Shown: positions 9,373-20,690 of the stretch, in pieces | Numbering within the stretch: the first letter of the stretch is position 1 | How the letters are laid out: each line of letters opens with the position of its first letter | DNA from: Azolla caroliniana | Lineage: Eukaryota > Polypodiophyta | Reading direction: 5' to 3' | Assembly (NCBI GenBank): GCA_043228905.1 | Contig: JBHGNT010000011.1 | Location: 4,092,001-4,156,000, forward strand | Length of the DNA stretch: 64,000 nt | The notes under the pieces: generated by a model | Database searches by the model: none | The model's input: the letters and a program-made list of their open reading frames with translations, nothing else | Told to the model about the DNA's origin: nothing | Program-made: the position numbers and the translations under genes

Positions 9373-12300
9373 TCATTTGCTGGTCCCCCCCGATTTGTTC
9401 GGGTCGGTTTGTGTGGATACCGGATCCTTCTGTCGGTTTTCCGGGATAGTCTTTGTCAGTATCGGTGTCGGTTCTTCCTCGGTCCGAATATCTTCAGCAG
9501 CGTTTGTCGGTGTCGGTTCCTCATCTTGCTGGATTTCCGGGTTTTGCTTGAACGGGTTTGCTGGCATATTTCCCTTATACAGCTTTAGCCGAAACCCATT
9601 TGCCCACTTGCCGATGACATCTCCAGACAACGTGCCGAGCTAATACGACCCATTGTACTCCTTGGTGATCCAGAACAGTCTGGTCCACCGAAACCGCAAC
9701 TTTCCCGGCATGTTCCCCATCCGTGTCTGGAATAGTAGCACCGGTTTCCCGACTTCGAACTCCTTTTCGTTGCCGCGCCGGTGTCGGTCCACGAAAGCTT
9801 TTCTCCTCCTTTGCTCCAGTTCGAGTTGTAGTAAGCTGGCTATTCGGTTTTCTTCTAATTCCAACAACGTCGCCAGCCGGATTCGTTCGGACTCATTCTC
9901 ACTTAAGCGCTCCTTCACCTGAATCCGTAAGCTGGGGATCCGGAACTCTACCGGCATGACCGCTTCTAAACCGAATGCTAGCCGAAACGGGGTTGTCCGG
10001 ATGCTGGTTTTGTAGGTTGTTCGGTACGCCCATAGCGCGCTTTGCAATTTCGTATCCCAGTCGGTCCGGTTCTTGTTGACGATTTTTCGTAGGATGTTCT
10101 GCAGAGTTTTGTTCGTTGATTCCGCTAGTCCATTGGCTTGAGGGTAGGAGGGAGTACTCTTTTTATGTACCACCGCGTAAAATGACGTCAGGCTTTCTAC
10201 TACCTACCCGAGAAAATGTCCTCCTTGGTCACTTATAAGCTCGATCGGGCATCCATACCGGCACCATATGCACTCGTACAGAAACTTTGCCGTGGACGCG
10301 GCCGTGTTGTCCCGTAAGGCCTTTGCTTCTACCCATTTGGTGCAATAGTCGGTCGCCACTATGACATACCGATTTCCGGTTCGCATTGCCGGTGGTTTGA
10401 AGGGACCGACAAAGTCCAACCCCCACTTTTGAAACGGTTCCAAGGGCAAGACCGGGTGGTGTGGCATCCGGGCCTGCTCTGTGGGTTGGCCCAGTCGTTG
10501 ACACAAATCGCATTCTCTGCTATACTTCACGGCATCTTTTAGGGTGGTCGGCCACCACAGTCCGCTCTGCCATATTTTCCGAGCGGTTGCGTCGCCGGCA
10601 TAATGCCCGCCGGCAATTCCACAGTGGGCTTCCCTGAGGATTAGATCCTTCTCATCGCTCCGCACTGCTCGTCTCCAGATGCCATCTGCCCCCTTGTGAT
10701 AGAGGGTGTCTCCAACCAAGCAGAAATGTCTGCTTCTTACTGCTACCCTTTTCCTTTCATCGCGGTCCATGTTCTCCGGGGGAACTCCGGTGCTCAGGAA
10801 CTGATGCATCTCAGTTAGCCACGTGTCTTCATCGGCTACCGTTGCATCCGTTGCCGGTTTCGTCATGATCCGGAACAACTTGGCGTCGGGAAACTCATCT
10901 TGGACGCCGTCCCCTGCTTCTCCGGATTCGAGTCTGCTTAGGTAGTCCGCTACCGCATGCTGCGCCCCGGGTCGGTGGAAAATGTCGAATTCAAATTCCT
11001 GAAACAGCAGTGTCCATCGTGCAATTTTTCCCGTCAGGGATGCCTTCGAGACTAGGTAGAGTAGTGCCGAATGGTCGACATGGAAGGAAAACTTCCTTCC
11101 GAGCAGATAGTGCCTGTACTTTGTGACACTATACACCATTCCCAATGCCTCGCGTTCCGTCGTAGAGTAATTCCGTTCGGCTTTTGAGAGTTTCCGGCTT
11201 GCGTAGTACACCGGTCGGTACCATTTCGGCTCCGTGAGTTGCATCAGAACGCTGCCGATTGCTACGTCCGACGCGTCGACGAAGACGTGAAAGCTTTTAC
11301 TCCAATCCGGCGGTTGCACCACCGGAGCTTGCGACAGCATAACCTTCAACGCTTGGTAGGCTTCCTCCTCCGTCTCCGCCCATAGGAAGGGTACCCTATG
11401 TACGGCGGTATGTAACGGTGTAGCGAAGTCTGCGAGGTGTCGTATCATCCGGCTATGCCACCTTATTTGGCCCAGGAACCGGCTTAAAGCCTTTGCGTTA
11501 TTTGGTGCTGGTGCCTCGAGAATCGCCTTGACTTTATCCGGATCTACCGCGATTCCTTCCTTACTTACCACGTGCCCTAGTAAGTTGCCGCTTGCCACTC
11601 CAAAGACGCACTTGGCCGGGTTCAGGCTCAATCGGTACTCGCGGCACTTCTCCAAGCACAGCCAGAGGTGATCGAGATGCTCTCCGTGCCGGCTGTAGAC
11701 CGCGAAATCGTCAAGGAAGACCTGCATAAAACCGGGGATATATTCCCCAAAAATTTCCATTATTATCCTTTGAAAGGTCGCTGGAGCCGTCTTTAGTCCG
11801 AACATCATCACGACCGCGACGAACACTCCCCATTCCGTCACGAACGTTGTCTTCTCCTGGTCGGCCGGGTTCATTCGTATTTGGTTGTAACCGCTAAATC
11901 CATCCAGGAAGCTGTAAACTTCGTGGCCGGCTACCGCATCTAACACCCCGTCCGTAAATGGTAGTGGAAACACATCGGTCACTGTTGCGGCATTTAGTTT
12001 TCGGTAGTCCACGCATACCCGTTCTTTTTCGGGACCACCACTATCGGACTTAGCCAGGTTGCCTGCTTGACCGGTCGGATAAATCCGACCCGGAGGAGCT
12101 TATCAATTTCCTCCTTCACCTTCGTCGCATAATTCGGATTCATCCGGTACCTGCATTGAGCGATCGGTTTCGCGTCCGTACTTAGGTGAATTTGGTGCTG
12201 ATAGAGCTGGGGGTCCAGCCCTCGCATGTCTTCGTACGACCACGCGAACACATCCTTGAAGTCTGTTAATAATGCTACCATTGCCTTCTTTTCTTCCTTC

Positions 12301-12626
12301 AGCAACTCCTTTGCAACATTTACCAGTCGGGGCTTGTCTGCTGTGCCGAGGTCCACCTCCTCTAGTTGGGATGCTTTTACCCTCTGGGATATCGTCATTT
12401 CCCTCTCTAGGGATTCCTGCGCTTGTCGCAGTTCTTGGATCGCCTCTTGGGCCGGTTCATCCGGCGTCGTAATGTACGGTTCTACTGCCGCCGTGATATC
12501 CACCTCAAATAGTGGGACGATTCGTGGGTGTTCCTCGAGGTACCGCTCGACTTCCTCGTCCGGTAATCCCTCCAACATGTTAATGCTTTCCGCATACAAT
12601 GGAGTTGCTTCCTTACTGGTGATCAC
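9373..12626 (-). pseudogene. Gypsy A RT, RNase H and integrase
   Basis: Leftward order: protease-RT linker ending with DVFAWSYEDMRGLDPQ; RT with DYRKLN disrupted by a ~10-bp deletion near 12010, FLDGFSGYNQ and FLDDFAVYS; RNase H FHVFVDAS, YSTTEREALG and HVDHSALLYL; integrase zinc finger (HCGIAGGH, CDLC); core LDFVGPF, SDQGGHF, NGLAEST; then a C-terminal module FRWTRLFWITKEYNGSY. In-frame TAG codons at about 10204 and 9640 stand where gypsy B and C have CAG. All catalytic RT and integrase acids are still readable. Confidence 0.9.
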
Positions 12627-12725
12627 CCGTGGTTGCGTCGTTACTCATACCTTTGTTTTCCCTCGCCGGAATGTGATCATGTTCTTTTGCCAGCTCTGCT
12701 TGATATGCGTTGTTCGCAGCCATGG

Positions 12726-12986
12726 TCATCCTAGCAGTAGGGGGTACACGCCTTGTACATTCAGCTGCAGCACCACGGCCGATATCCGGAATACATGGCC
12801 TCCGATCGTTACTTCCAAATCCCGGATAAGCCCGGTCGGTCGGACTGAGCTGGTATCCGCCATGCGTAACCAGAAGGGGCATGGTTCCCATTCCCAGATG
12901 CCCAGGTCGTTGCATGTCTGTTGGCTAATGACATTTACCCCGGAGCCTCCGCCAATAATCGTTCCAGCAATTTCCTTTCCTTTCAC
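12726..12986 (-). pseudogene. Gypsy A protease, catalytic Asp lost
   Basis: Retropepsin-like domain. Gypsy B and C read IDGGSGVNVIS at the active site; A reads IIGGGSGVNVIS, so the catalytic Asp is replaced by Gly. A one-base loss near 12985 puts it out of frame with gag. A TGA after PLLLG replaces the CGA-type Arg of the other copies. Downstream FWLRMADTSSVRPTGL is shared by all three elements. Confidence 0.85.
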
Positions 12987-15169
12987 GATTGCGTGATCGC
13001 CGGGCTACTTGTATCGACCACCGCTGGTCCTTCCTCCGGGTTGGAGAAGAATGTCGGTGTTGGCGTCGGCTTCGGTTTGCTCACGGATGCATGTAAGTCT
13101 GTCGTAAACCGTGGCACCAACTGTAGTAGTTGTGCTAACGGCAGCACGATTTGACAGTCCTGTAGCGCTTGCCACGTCGGGTTTTCTCCTGGCTGTATGA
13201 TTTCTTCGTCTTTTGGCATATTTTGGTCTCTTACTTCTGCCGCATTCTGTTCATTGGCCTGCTTGATCCATTGTGCCGCTTGTTTTCTGATTGCCTCCTG
13301 GGCTTCCCACTCGGCGGTCTTTCCCTTTGACCGGGTTGTGACCTGCTGTACTTCTGTTATTTCAGTTGTAACCATGTTGACTTCCGGCTGTTTGTCATTG
13401 GTTTTGCTTGGGCATTGGTTACTATAGTGGCCTTCCTTACGGCAGTAATAACAGTACACCTTGTGACTGTTGCTCGTTTCTCCTTTGTCCCCGGTTTGGA
13501 GGGTGGGTATGCTCCGGCGGTCGTCTTCGGTTTTTCGGTTATCCGGTATCGATACCGGGTTGTCATTCCTCGCTGTCTCCCGACATTCCTCTCTTCGGAA
13601 AAATCCACGCTTCTGATTCCGTCGGAAATTTCGGTTCCCTTGTCGCCTCTCTTCTCTGCGTCGTTCGTATTCCGGGGATTCGTCTCGGTCGTACCGGTCC
13701 CGGGGGTAGCTATCTTTGCGTCTCTCCTCTCGGTCATAGTTATCGCATCTTCTATCAGCGTATCTGTTACCGCGTTCACGTTGGTAGTGGTCGTCTCTCC
13801 GGAATCGATCCTCGTCCGGGTTCTGATTGCGCGGTTCTATGTGTCGAACCGGTGCTGCCTGCCGATTTAACAGGTTATATTCGCATCGGTCCGTTGTATG
13901 GGCTCGAGAGTTGCAGATCATACATTGTGTCCGCAGGGTGCAGTCTACTGTTGAGTGCCCTGAATTTAGGCATGTTGTACATTGTAAGGCCTATCGGAAC
14001 CTCAGGTCTTCCTCCTTCGAGAGTGCCCGGTGTAACATCCCCATCGACAAGAAGGGGCTAGTCTTGTCCATTTCTAAAACCCGATCAATAACTTGGTCCA
14101 TTGTGCTGGTTTGGAAATCAAGGACTCCGCACATTGTTCGAAGTGGCTCTTACAGCGCGGCCAAAAAGACTGCTTTGGCTTCGTCTTCGGGTGGTGCTCT
14201 TGTCAGTTGGTTGTGCAGGGTCTGAAACCGAATGATGAATTGTGGCACAGTCTCGTTCTCTTCCTGCCGGGTGGTGTAGAACTGCCCGACCAATTCCCTT
14301 TGCTCAAATTGTCTGTGAAAAAGCCTGAGGAATCTGGCCTTCAAGGCATCGAATGTGGCAAAGCTGCCCGGTAAGTGCTTTGCGTGCCATCGGGCCACCG
14401 GTCCTTCTAAGGTTATGCCGAATTTGGCGACTTTGGATCGTTCGGCTTCGGGCTCCGTCAGTCTTTGGGAGACATGGTTGGCTTCCCATGTTTGGAGGAA
14501 TGCGTACACGTGTGCCTCCGCGTCGGCCTCATCCCGGTACTTTGGGTATGGGTACGGCATCGTGTCGTCCAACTGACTCTCCTGCTTCCTCCGCTCTCTG
14601 TCCGTTGTTGGCGTTGGTGTGAGAACCTTTGGTTCCTCCGCGGGTGTTGCCGGTGTCCGGTCCTTTGGTTCCTTCGCGGGTGTTGTCGGTATCCGCTCCT
14701 TCGGTTCCTTCGCGGTTGTTGTCGGTATCCGGTCAGCCTCCCTCAGCGATTGCCGGTGTCCGAATTCCAGGGTTATTTCTTCCTCTAGCGCCGGTGTTAT
14801 TGAGTCTTCCGACCCCTCATCCTCCCGGTCGTTTGGTGTGTCGTGGCTGCTTTTATACCGGGACGCAACGCTTCCGTCGCTTTCCGACTCCGCCTCAAGT
14901 GTTGCGAATGCTTCCGAGTCCCCGTCGCCCCCGGCGAGCGTCTGCAGTATCGTTTCCTCCTCTTGCAGGCTTGTTATGCTACTGCCTTCATCGGGGATTT
15001 GCAAAACCCGGAACTGCAGTGCTTCTTCTGCGACTCTCCGAAGAGTTTTGGAGAATGACCGATCCCGCCGGATCTCGTCGACGGCTTGCTGCAGGGCTTC
15101 CCGTCGTTGCTCGCGTTCGGTGTATCATCTCCCTCGTTCGGTGATGTGGTCGTCGTTTGGTCTAGACAT
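12987..15169 (-). pseudogene. Gypsy A Gag
   Basis: Start MSRPNDD at 15169, about 53 bases after the LTR; gypsy B and C start MTRPT at the matching place. It has an acidic/Pro-rich region, the gag core (YPKYRDEADAEAH, ARWHAK, FRFLFH-like and QFIIRFQ), CCHC knuckles around 13990-13890 (CNSRAHTTDRC) and 13410-13460 (CYYCRKEGHYSNQC). Between the knuckles lies an Arg/Asp/Tyr-rich stretch. In-frame stops occur near 15125, 14150 and 13990. Confidence 0.85.
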
Positions 15170-15199
15170 CCATCCCCCGGTTGTCCTCTGCACTTTGCA

Positions 15200-15215
15200 G
15201 GAATCGTGGTCGCCA
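15200..15215 (-). promoter_or_regulatory. Primer-binding site of gypsy A
   Basis: Minus strand TGGCGACCACGATTCC starts six bases after the 5' LTR. It is the same as in gypsy B and one base from gypsy C. It is not the initiator-Met site used by the copia elements here. The first ~10 bases would fit a tRNA ending GTGGTCGCCA, possibly a plant tRNA-Arg. Confidence 0.7.
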
Positions 15216-15221
15216 AAATGG

Positions 15222-15610
15222 TGTTGTCTGCCTGGCCGGACTAGCCTCAACACAGGTGTCTATCCGACACTTCTCCAAAGGGGTGGTAAGGATTGGATGC
15301 TAGGTTACACGCGTAAGATGATTACAATTAAGCACAGACGGTAAACAATACGAGATACAGATAAACACGCAATAATTACTATTGTATTACTTCCGTCAAA
15401 CCCTTTACAAATCATCGGATCCTTTTATAGGCATCCGACAAGGTTACAATCGGTGCACTTAGGCAACCGATATCCGAATCGGTCCGGATCCGGATCGGTA
15501 CAACTGTACCGGATCCGTCCCTCCGAATAATAATTCTACTATTATTTACTTCCTATTATCCGATCCGACTCCGCCTTCCCACTTGTCCTTGCTCTTCTGA
15601 CCGGCCAACA
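15222..15610 (-). repeat. 5' LTR of gypsy A
   Basis: 389 bp, TGTTG..CAACA. It drives leftward transcription and is followed on the right by the CTGAT target duplication. Confidence 0.95.
15421..15430 (-). promoter_or_regulatory. TATA box in gypsy A 5' LTR
   Basis: Minus strand CTATAAAAGG, a consensus-like TATA box about mid-LTR, upstream of the presumed R region. Confidence 0.6.
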
Positions 15611-15999
15611 CTGATCTTCTCAATTTCTGATTTGCATCTTTCATTGCTCTTTCAGCACCAAAGATTTTTGGCACTTGTATACCCAACTCTTCATCCAATG
15701 ATACATCTAAATCTACATCTTCCATGTTTCTAGATCCATCATCAAGCATTTCATATTCTAGCATCTTTTGTTTTCTATTTTTATCATCATATTTTTTGTC
15801 TTACATTTTTTCCACTCCAACCATTTGATTCAGATTTACTACCTGAATTTTCAGATGGTCCTATACATGCATCGATGTTTCATTGCTCTTTCAACACCAG
15901 AGATTTTCGTCACTTGTGTACCCAGCTCTTCATCCAATGATACATCTGAATCTACATCTTCCATGTTTCTAGATCCATCATCAAGCATTTCATATTTTG
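15611..15999 (-). pseudogene. Copia D integrase-RT linker with internal duplication
   Basis: Continuation of D beyond gypsy A. The leftward frame has MLEYEMLDDGSRNMEDVD. A ~119-bp segment (about 15632-15760) recurs with a few changes at 15878-15997, duplicating the acidic linker peptide. At about 16000 it joins the truncated 5' LTR with nothing between. Integrase, protease and gag are deleted. Confidence 0.75.
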
Positions 16000-16366
16000 G
16001 CACAACGGATTGTGATGTGTTGGATCGTTAGTGTGTTCAAGAGAGAAAGAAACGGGGGAAGGAAACTCACCTCCGTAGCAGCCCAAAAACTTTATGTTTC
16101 ATTGTCGAGAGAAAACCTCTCTCGTCTATCTTCTTACTTCTCTTCTTACACTTTTTCTCCTACTGCTCCTTACTCTTACTTTTTAACCTAATTATATAAG
16201 TGACTTACATATTCAGCTAATTAGTTGTGAGTAGCTAAATAGTTGTGAGTAGCTAAATAGTTGTTTGACCTATATGTCTAATAGTAGCTAATTTCCAAAT
16301 AGCTACTATTGAAGATCTCAGTTACCAATAAGCATCACATGCTTTGGTTGAGCTTGTTTCTTAACA
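16000..16366 (-). repeat. 5' LTR of copia D, truncated inside
   Basis: Matches 3648-3957, but the ~30 bp next to the internal region are missing. Ends TTAACA at 16366, followed by target duplication CTATC. It has extra copies of a CT-rich and a TGAGTAGCTAAATAGT stretch relative to the 3' LTR. Confidence 0.8.
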
Positions 16367-16371
16367 CTATC

Positions 16372-16928
16372 ATCACAACCTGTCAAGCCATTTGACTTCG
16401 GTGGCTACTTCAAGACCTCTGGATCAAAGTACGGACTCCGATCCCGATCTATGGTGACAACATAAGTAGCATGCAGCTTGCCAAGAACCCTGTGTTCCAT
16501 GCTCACACAAAGCACATTGAGGTGCATTATCACTTTGTGCGCGAGCGAATCCTGAGTGGTGAAGTCGAACTTCGATATGTTAGAACTAATCGGCAGGTTC
16601 CAGACATCCTCACCAAGCCACTCAGATCAGACAAGCTGCATCACTTCTCGAAGATGCTTGGTATCCACCATCTCGACATGCCACACTTGAGGGGGAGAAC
16701 CAGAACAGGAACTGGGAGAATAGGTAAAGGCACAGCCGGAGAAAAGGAGAACTGAACTAAAACAGGGGGAGACAATGAGAAAAAGGGAGTCGAGTCAACT
16801 GAAGAAGTCGCTACATCCGATAAAGTCCGAATGAGCGGCTATAGATTCAGTGTCAAGAAGGACAGAGCTGACCGGAAGAGGAAGGCCAAGACCCGGACGT
16901 GGTCCGATGTTGTGAAGGGCCTGGAGAT
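16372..16928 (+). pseudogene. Copia E RNase H end and C-terminal extension
   Basis: RNase H resumes with ITTCQAI, IYGDN, KNPVFHAHTKHIEVHYHFVRE and PDILTKPL. At 16685-16697 the coding strand reads ACTTGAGGGGGAG, a polypurine tract. Coding continues with a Lys/Arg-rich segment (KKDRADRKRKAKTRTWSD, then VVKGLE) also present in F and M. It is cut off at 16928 by the LTR of copia I. Confidence 0.8.
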
Positions 16929-17187
16929 TGTTAAGAATCGATCGGCCACAACCGGTTAGAAGTTTGCGTTCGGGTGCAAAAAACGAGATAGATAGACACA
17001 CAGACAAAAATGAGGGGTAGAAAATACAAAATAGAGACACGGATATTTAACATGGAAACCCAAAAGGGGAAAAAACCACAGGATTCCTTGACCTCCGAAC
17101 TAGATCACTATAAAGGAGAGGAGTACAACGAGAAGCTCCAAGGCAATAACCTTGAGTTATCCTTCATCAAACAGACAGTTGTAGAGT

Positions 17188-17231
<44 letters not shown>

Positions 17232-17416
17232 CAACTAAAGAGGCAACTACCTTTTGTGTCACTATACAACTAATAATGATCAACTACACTCTATAAAGTT
17301 TGCCCTAGTTTCTTATATACTAAAACAACATTCGAGCTATTTACACATATAGCCCAAAAGGGGCACATTTAGAGTAGGTCGTTCTCTTCCCATCCGGAGG
17401 GACCTGTTTCCCAACA
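16929..17416 (-). repeat. 3' LTR of copia I
   Basis: 488 bp, TGTTAAG..CCCAACA. Minus-strand start TGTTGGGAAACAGGTCCCTCC parallels the LTRs of G and H. It contains a (CT)n microsatellite at 17190-17226 and lacks the long 54-bp repeat array of G. GGGGGAGTT precedes it. Confidence 0.85.
17190..17226. repeat. (CT)n microsatellite
   Basis: Uninterrupted CT dinucleotide run within the copia I LTR. It matches the (GA)n position of the H LTRs (near 58925 and 63645) on the other strand. Confidence 0.9.
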
Positions 17417-18207
17417 AACTCCCCCATCACTCCGGCATGGAATACTTCACCAATATAACCCTCTATAGGCACTCGTTCAGCTTTTCGACCGACAACCCCT
17501 TTGTTAGCACGTCCGACCCTTTCTCCATTCTATGCACCTTTACTAGAGAAAACTCCCTCTCTTCTACCCTCTCCCAGAGCCAATGATACCTCCGTTGGAT
17601 GTGCTTTGTCCTCGAGTGGTAGGCGGCATTTTTCACAAGGTGGATGACACTCTCATTATCGCAATAGAGTCGGAATTCTTCCTGTTGAATTCCCAACTCA
17701 CCAATAAACTCCATCCATTTGATTTCCTTGCTAGCATCCATTGCGACCATGTACTCAGCTTCCGTGGTCGACAATGCCATGGCCTTCTGTAGCCTCGACT
17801 ACCACAAGACAGCTCCCCCTACATAAGTCATTATGTACCCGGGCGTGGATCGGCTGGTATCCACATCAGCCGACATGTCCCAGTCAGTATAACCTTCCAG
17901 TATGGGGTTGACTGAGCCGAATCGAAGACACGCATTCAAGGTGCCTTTTAGGTACCAAAGTATCCACTTCACGACAGCCTAATGCTCTCATATATCGGCT
18001 AACAACGCCGACTATGTATCCAATGTCCGGCCTTGTACACACCATTGCATGCATCAAGCTTCCAACTATCGAGGCATAAGGGACTTTTGACATCTCAGCC
18101 TTCTTGGTTTTCGATTTCGGACATTGACTTCTGCTCAACTTACAGTTTGTCGGCAGTGTCGATCCGACCAGTTTCGCGCTTTCCATGCCAAATATCTGGA
18201 GCACTTT
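17417..18207 (-). pseudogene. Copia I RNase H and RT C-terminus
   Basis: Leftward frames: RT end KVLQIFGMESAK, STLPTNCKLS and PYASIVGSLMHAMVCTRPDIGY (17884-18216), a frameshift, then RNase H ALSTTEAEYM, YCDNESVIHL, AAYHSRTKHIQRRYHW and DVLTKGL (17463-17780). Stops and frameshifts separate the pieces. Confidence 0.85.
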
Positions 18208-18491
18208 TGTTGGCATAAAAGGCCAACTCCTTCCACCTTATATCCTAGTGTGAACTCGTCCAAATAGTTAGGGCTTAGTATATAAGCGATAACCTAAAAT
18301 TAGGGAGATAGAACGCTTGATCATCTTGTACATCGAGTCTAAGAGAAAGACAACAGAAATAAAGAGAGCTTCCATTAAAGCTTCGTCTATGTGTCTATCA
18401 TCTGTCCATATCTTCTTGCCTTCCTTCTGTGCTGTTTGCTGAGCACAATCGACAGGTCCTCACATACGTTTCCACGCATATCTATCCCTCA
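18208..18491 (+). repeat. 5' LTR of copia J
   Basis: About 284 bp, TGTTGGCATAAAAGG..CCCTCA. TATATAAG at 18279-18286 is a likely TATA box. Confidence 0.85.
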
Positions 18492-18492
18492 A

Positions 18493-18506
18493 TTGGTATC
18501 AGAGCC
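18493..18506 (+). promoter_or_regulatory. Primer-binding site of copia J
   Basis: TTGGTATCAGAGCC one base after the LTR, complementary to initiator tRNA-Met as in most plant copia elements. Confidence 0.85.
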
Positions 18507-18590
18507 GACTTGTTGTTCAGCGGCAGCAAACAATAGAAAAGTTGAGAGGAAAAAGACTAGGCTAGTAAATTCTCAACTTTCAAAGAAGAA

Positions 18591-19198
18591 CATGGCTTCA
18601 ACATCTGGAACAGGAGTTGAAATCAGAAAATTCGACAGCAAAAACTTTCCTCTTTGGAAGGAGATGATGCAAGACGTGTTGATCATCAGAAGATAGGTTG
18701 AAGCCATTTGACACAATGAAAAACCTACCTCGATGGCAGCTGAAGAGTGGAGATCTACAGACGAAATCGCACGCTCCACCATCCGAATGCATCTGGCCGA
18801 AAACATCTACTTCAGCATGGCAAAAGAGACGATTGCGTTCTCACTATGGGAGAAACTACAAGCCGTGTACAAGAAAAAGTCCTCATCTTCAAAACTAACT
18901 TTGATCAAACAATTGTTCAACATGAAGATGAGAGAGTCCGATCCAGCTACCTCCCACATCAATACCTTCAACCAGGTGTTGTCAGAACTCTCCTCACAAG
19001 GGATCAACTTCGAAGAAGAAGTGAAAGCCCTTACCCTCCTATCGAGCTTGCCGACGATTTGGGATGTATTCTGCACGACATAAGCCAATTGCCGACTGAT
19101 CCTAAATATGGATGAGACGATCGGCCAAGTTCTCACCGAGGACATTCGGCAAAAATCGATGGGACTTACCATCAATGAATTGGCAAAAGTCCATCACT
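18591..19198 (+). pseudogene. Copia J Gag
   Basis: Starts MASTSGTGVEIRKFD with FPLWKEMMQDVL, stops at 18693, and re-enters in another frame with MHLAENIYFSMAKE, LWEKLQAVYKKK, LIKQLFNMKM and LSSLPTIWDVF (UBN2/gag-polypeptide type). Stops and frameshifts separate the pieces. K has the same protein. Confidence 0.8.
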
Positions 19199-20690
19199 AG
19201 ATCGAGTCGTTCGACTGACAAAGTCGAACAAGAGAACAAGCCGAAAAAACTGGTTGGAACACCAACCGATCGAAGACGAGGGGAGACCGACAGTGGTCGA
19301 AGTCAAGAACGGGACGATCAGGTGAATTCTGCACACTACAGAAAAGCTAGCCATAATGTTTCTAACTGCTGGTCGATCAAGAGGAAAGAGAGTGGTCGGC
19401 GATCCAAGCAGAATCGAGGAAGACCCAACTCTGACCACTCCCCTACTGGATTCCGGTGCAACATTCCACATGACCCCTAATATTGAATAGTTTTCGAACT
19501 ATTCATCTGACGCCAATGGCACAGTCTAACTAGGGAACAGGCAGGAGTCCAGAATCGCAGTGACCAAAGAAGTTCCCATCAGATTGCCAAATGGCAACAT
19601 GATCACCCTGCACTGAGTTCAGCATGTACCTGATTTGAAAAGGATTCTGGTCTACATCAACATGTTAGCCGAAGATGGGTACTGAACGACTCTCAGTGAG
19701 TCAATATGGAAGATCAGCTAAGGAAATCTCAAAATCAGGACCAGGCACAAGTACAATAACTTGTACCCATTAATGGTGATCAATCTAGAAGAGGTTGTGA
19801 ACGTAGCCAAAAAGACTGACCCGAAGTTAGGGCATGGCCAACTCGGCCATATGTCTCAAGACAGACTTGATTGGTTGATGGCGGCGACATCCCTAAACTC
19901 CAAGCAAAGACAGACTCCTACGAGCATTGTCGATACGGGAAACAGCCCCGAAGCCCGCATTCTCTCCACTACGAGATGGTATGATAGCCCCTAGAGCTCG
20001 TGCACATAGATATATGTGGACCTATGCCAGAACGATACTAAGAGGCTCCCGGTACTTCATCACATTCGTAGATGACTGTTACACAGAAGGTTTGGGCCTA
20101 CTCGATTAGGTCCAAAGACGAAGCGCTCGAGATCTTCACTCGGTAGACATCTGAAGTGGAAAACCGGTTGGGATACAAAGTGAAGACACTCTGATCCGAC
20201 AACGGAGGAGAATATACCTCCAAAGCCTTCAAACAGTACCTATCCAACAAAGGGATCCGGCATCAAAAAACCATTCCATACACACCCATGCAGAGTGGAG
20301 TAGCAGAACGGATCAGCCGAACGATTCAGGAGAGGGTGACGGCAATGCTCCAACAAGCTGGACTGAAGGTGGAGATCTGGGCCGAGGCATTGCAGACGGT
20401 AGTATACCTGATAAATCTATCACCGTCGAGAGCAATCAGGCTCGAAGTGCCATAGGCACTATGCTCAGGCAAACAGCCGACCTACGATAGGCTCCGTATA
20501 TTCGGATGTGAAGCCTATGCGTTCATCCCCAGGGAGAAAAGGACCAAGTCGGCACCCCATGCGACGAAATGCATATTTCTCGGTTATGGAACCGATGGGC
20601 ACTTCGGCTACCGGCTATGGGACCCTGAGAACCGGAAACTAATCCAAAGTAGTGACGTAGTCTTCAATGAAGACTCTATCTTCTCTCAAT
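19199..20690 (+). pseudogene. Copia J protease and integrase
   Basis: Badly frame-broken. Readable pieces are protease LLDSGATFHMTP near 19440-19480, pre-integrase HGQLGHMSQDRLD near 19830-19875, integrase TFVDDC near 20065, an SDNGGEY-like string near 20195 and SGVAERI near 20295. Tail FLGYGTDGHFGYRLWDP lies near 20575-20630. Not functional. Confidence 0.75.

Larger units (their letters stand above)
5610..15610 (-). mobile_element. Gypsy element A, full length, with ORF3
   Basis: A 10.0-kb Ty3/gypsy element with two 388/389-bp LTRs that differ at about seven positions by eye. Target duplication CTGAT lies at 5605-5609 and 15611-15615. Leftward order: LTR, primer site, gag, protease, RT-RNase H-integrase, a spacer, the accessory ORF3, a conserved 18-mer, LTR. 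Stops, two frameshifts and a mutated protease make it non-autonomous. RT motifs place it nearer to the plant non-chromovirus (Athila/Tat) branch. Confidence 0.95.
3618..16366 (-). mobile_element. Copia element D, internally deleted, split by gypsy A
   Basis: Read leftward. It has a right 5' LTR (truncated), part of the integrase-RT linker, RT, RNase H, a purine tract and a left 3' LTR. Gag, protease, integrase and the primer site are absent: the 5' LTR remnant joins the linker directly at about 16000. Target duplication is CTACC (3613-3617) and CTATC (16367-16371), one mismatch. Gypsy A sits in the linker with duplication CTGAT. Confidence 0.9.
2778..16928 (+). mobile_element. Copia element E, truncated, split by copia D
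   Basis: Remnant of a Ty1/copia element of the E/F/M family. The left part (2778-3617) runs from RT to mid RNase H. The right part (16372-16928) resumes RNase H and continues into the C-terminal extension. The break holds copia D with duplication CTACC/CTATC; without D, the RNase H string restores GAIITTC in the GATVATC position of relatives. E has no LTR here: it starts inside RT and stops against the LTR of copia I. Confidence 0.85.

Noticed and set aside
14619-15344. Plus-strand 241-codon frame over gypsy A gag and 5' LTR
   Set aside because: Antisense shadow of the acidic Pro-rich gag region running into the LTR.
15632-15997. 119-bp repeats beside gypsy A taken as its target duplication
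   Set aside because: Both copies lie on the same side of gypsy A; the real duplication is the 5-bp CTGAT on both sides.
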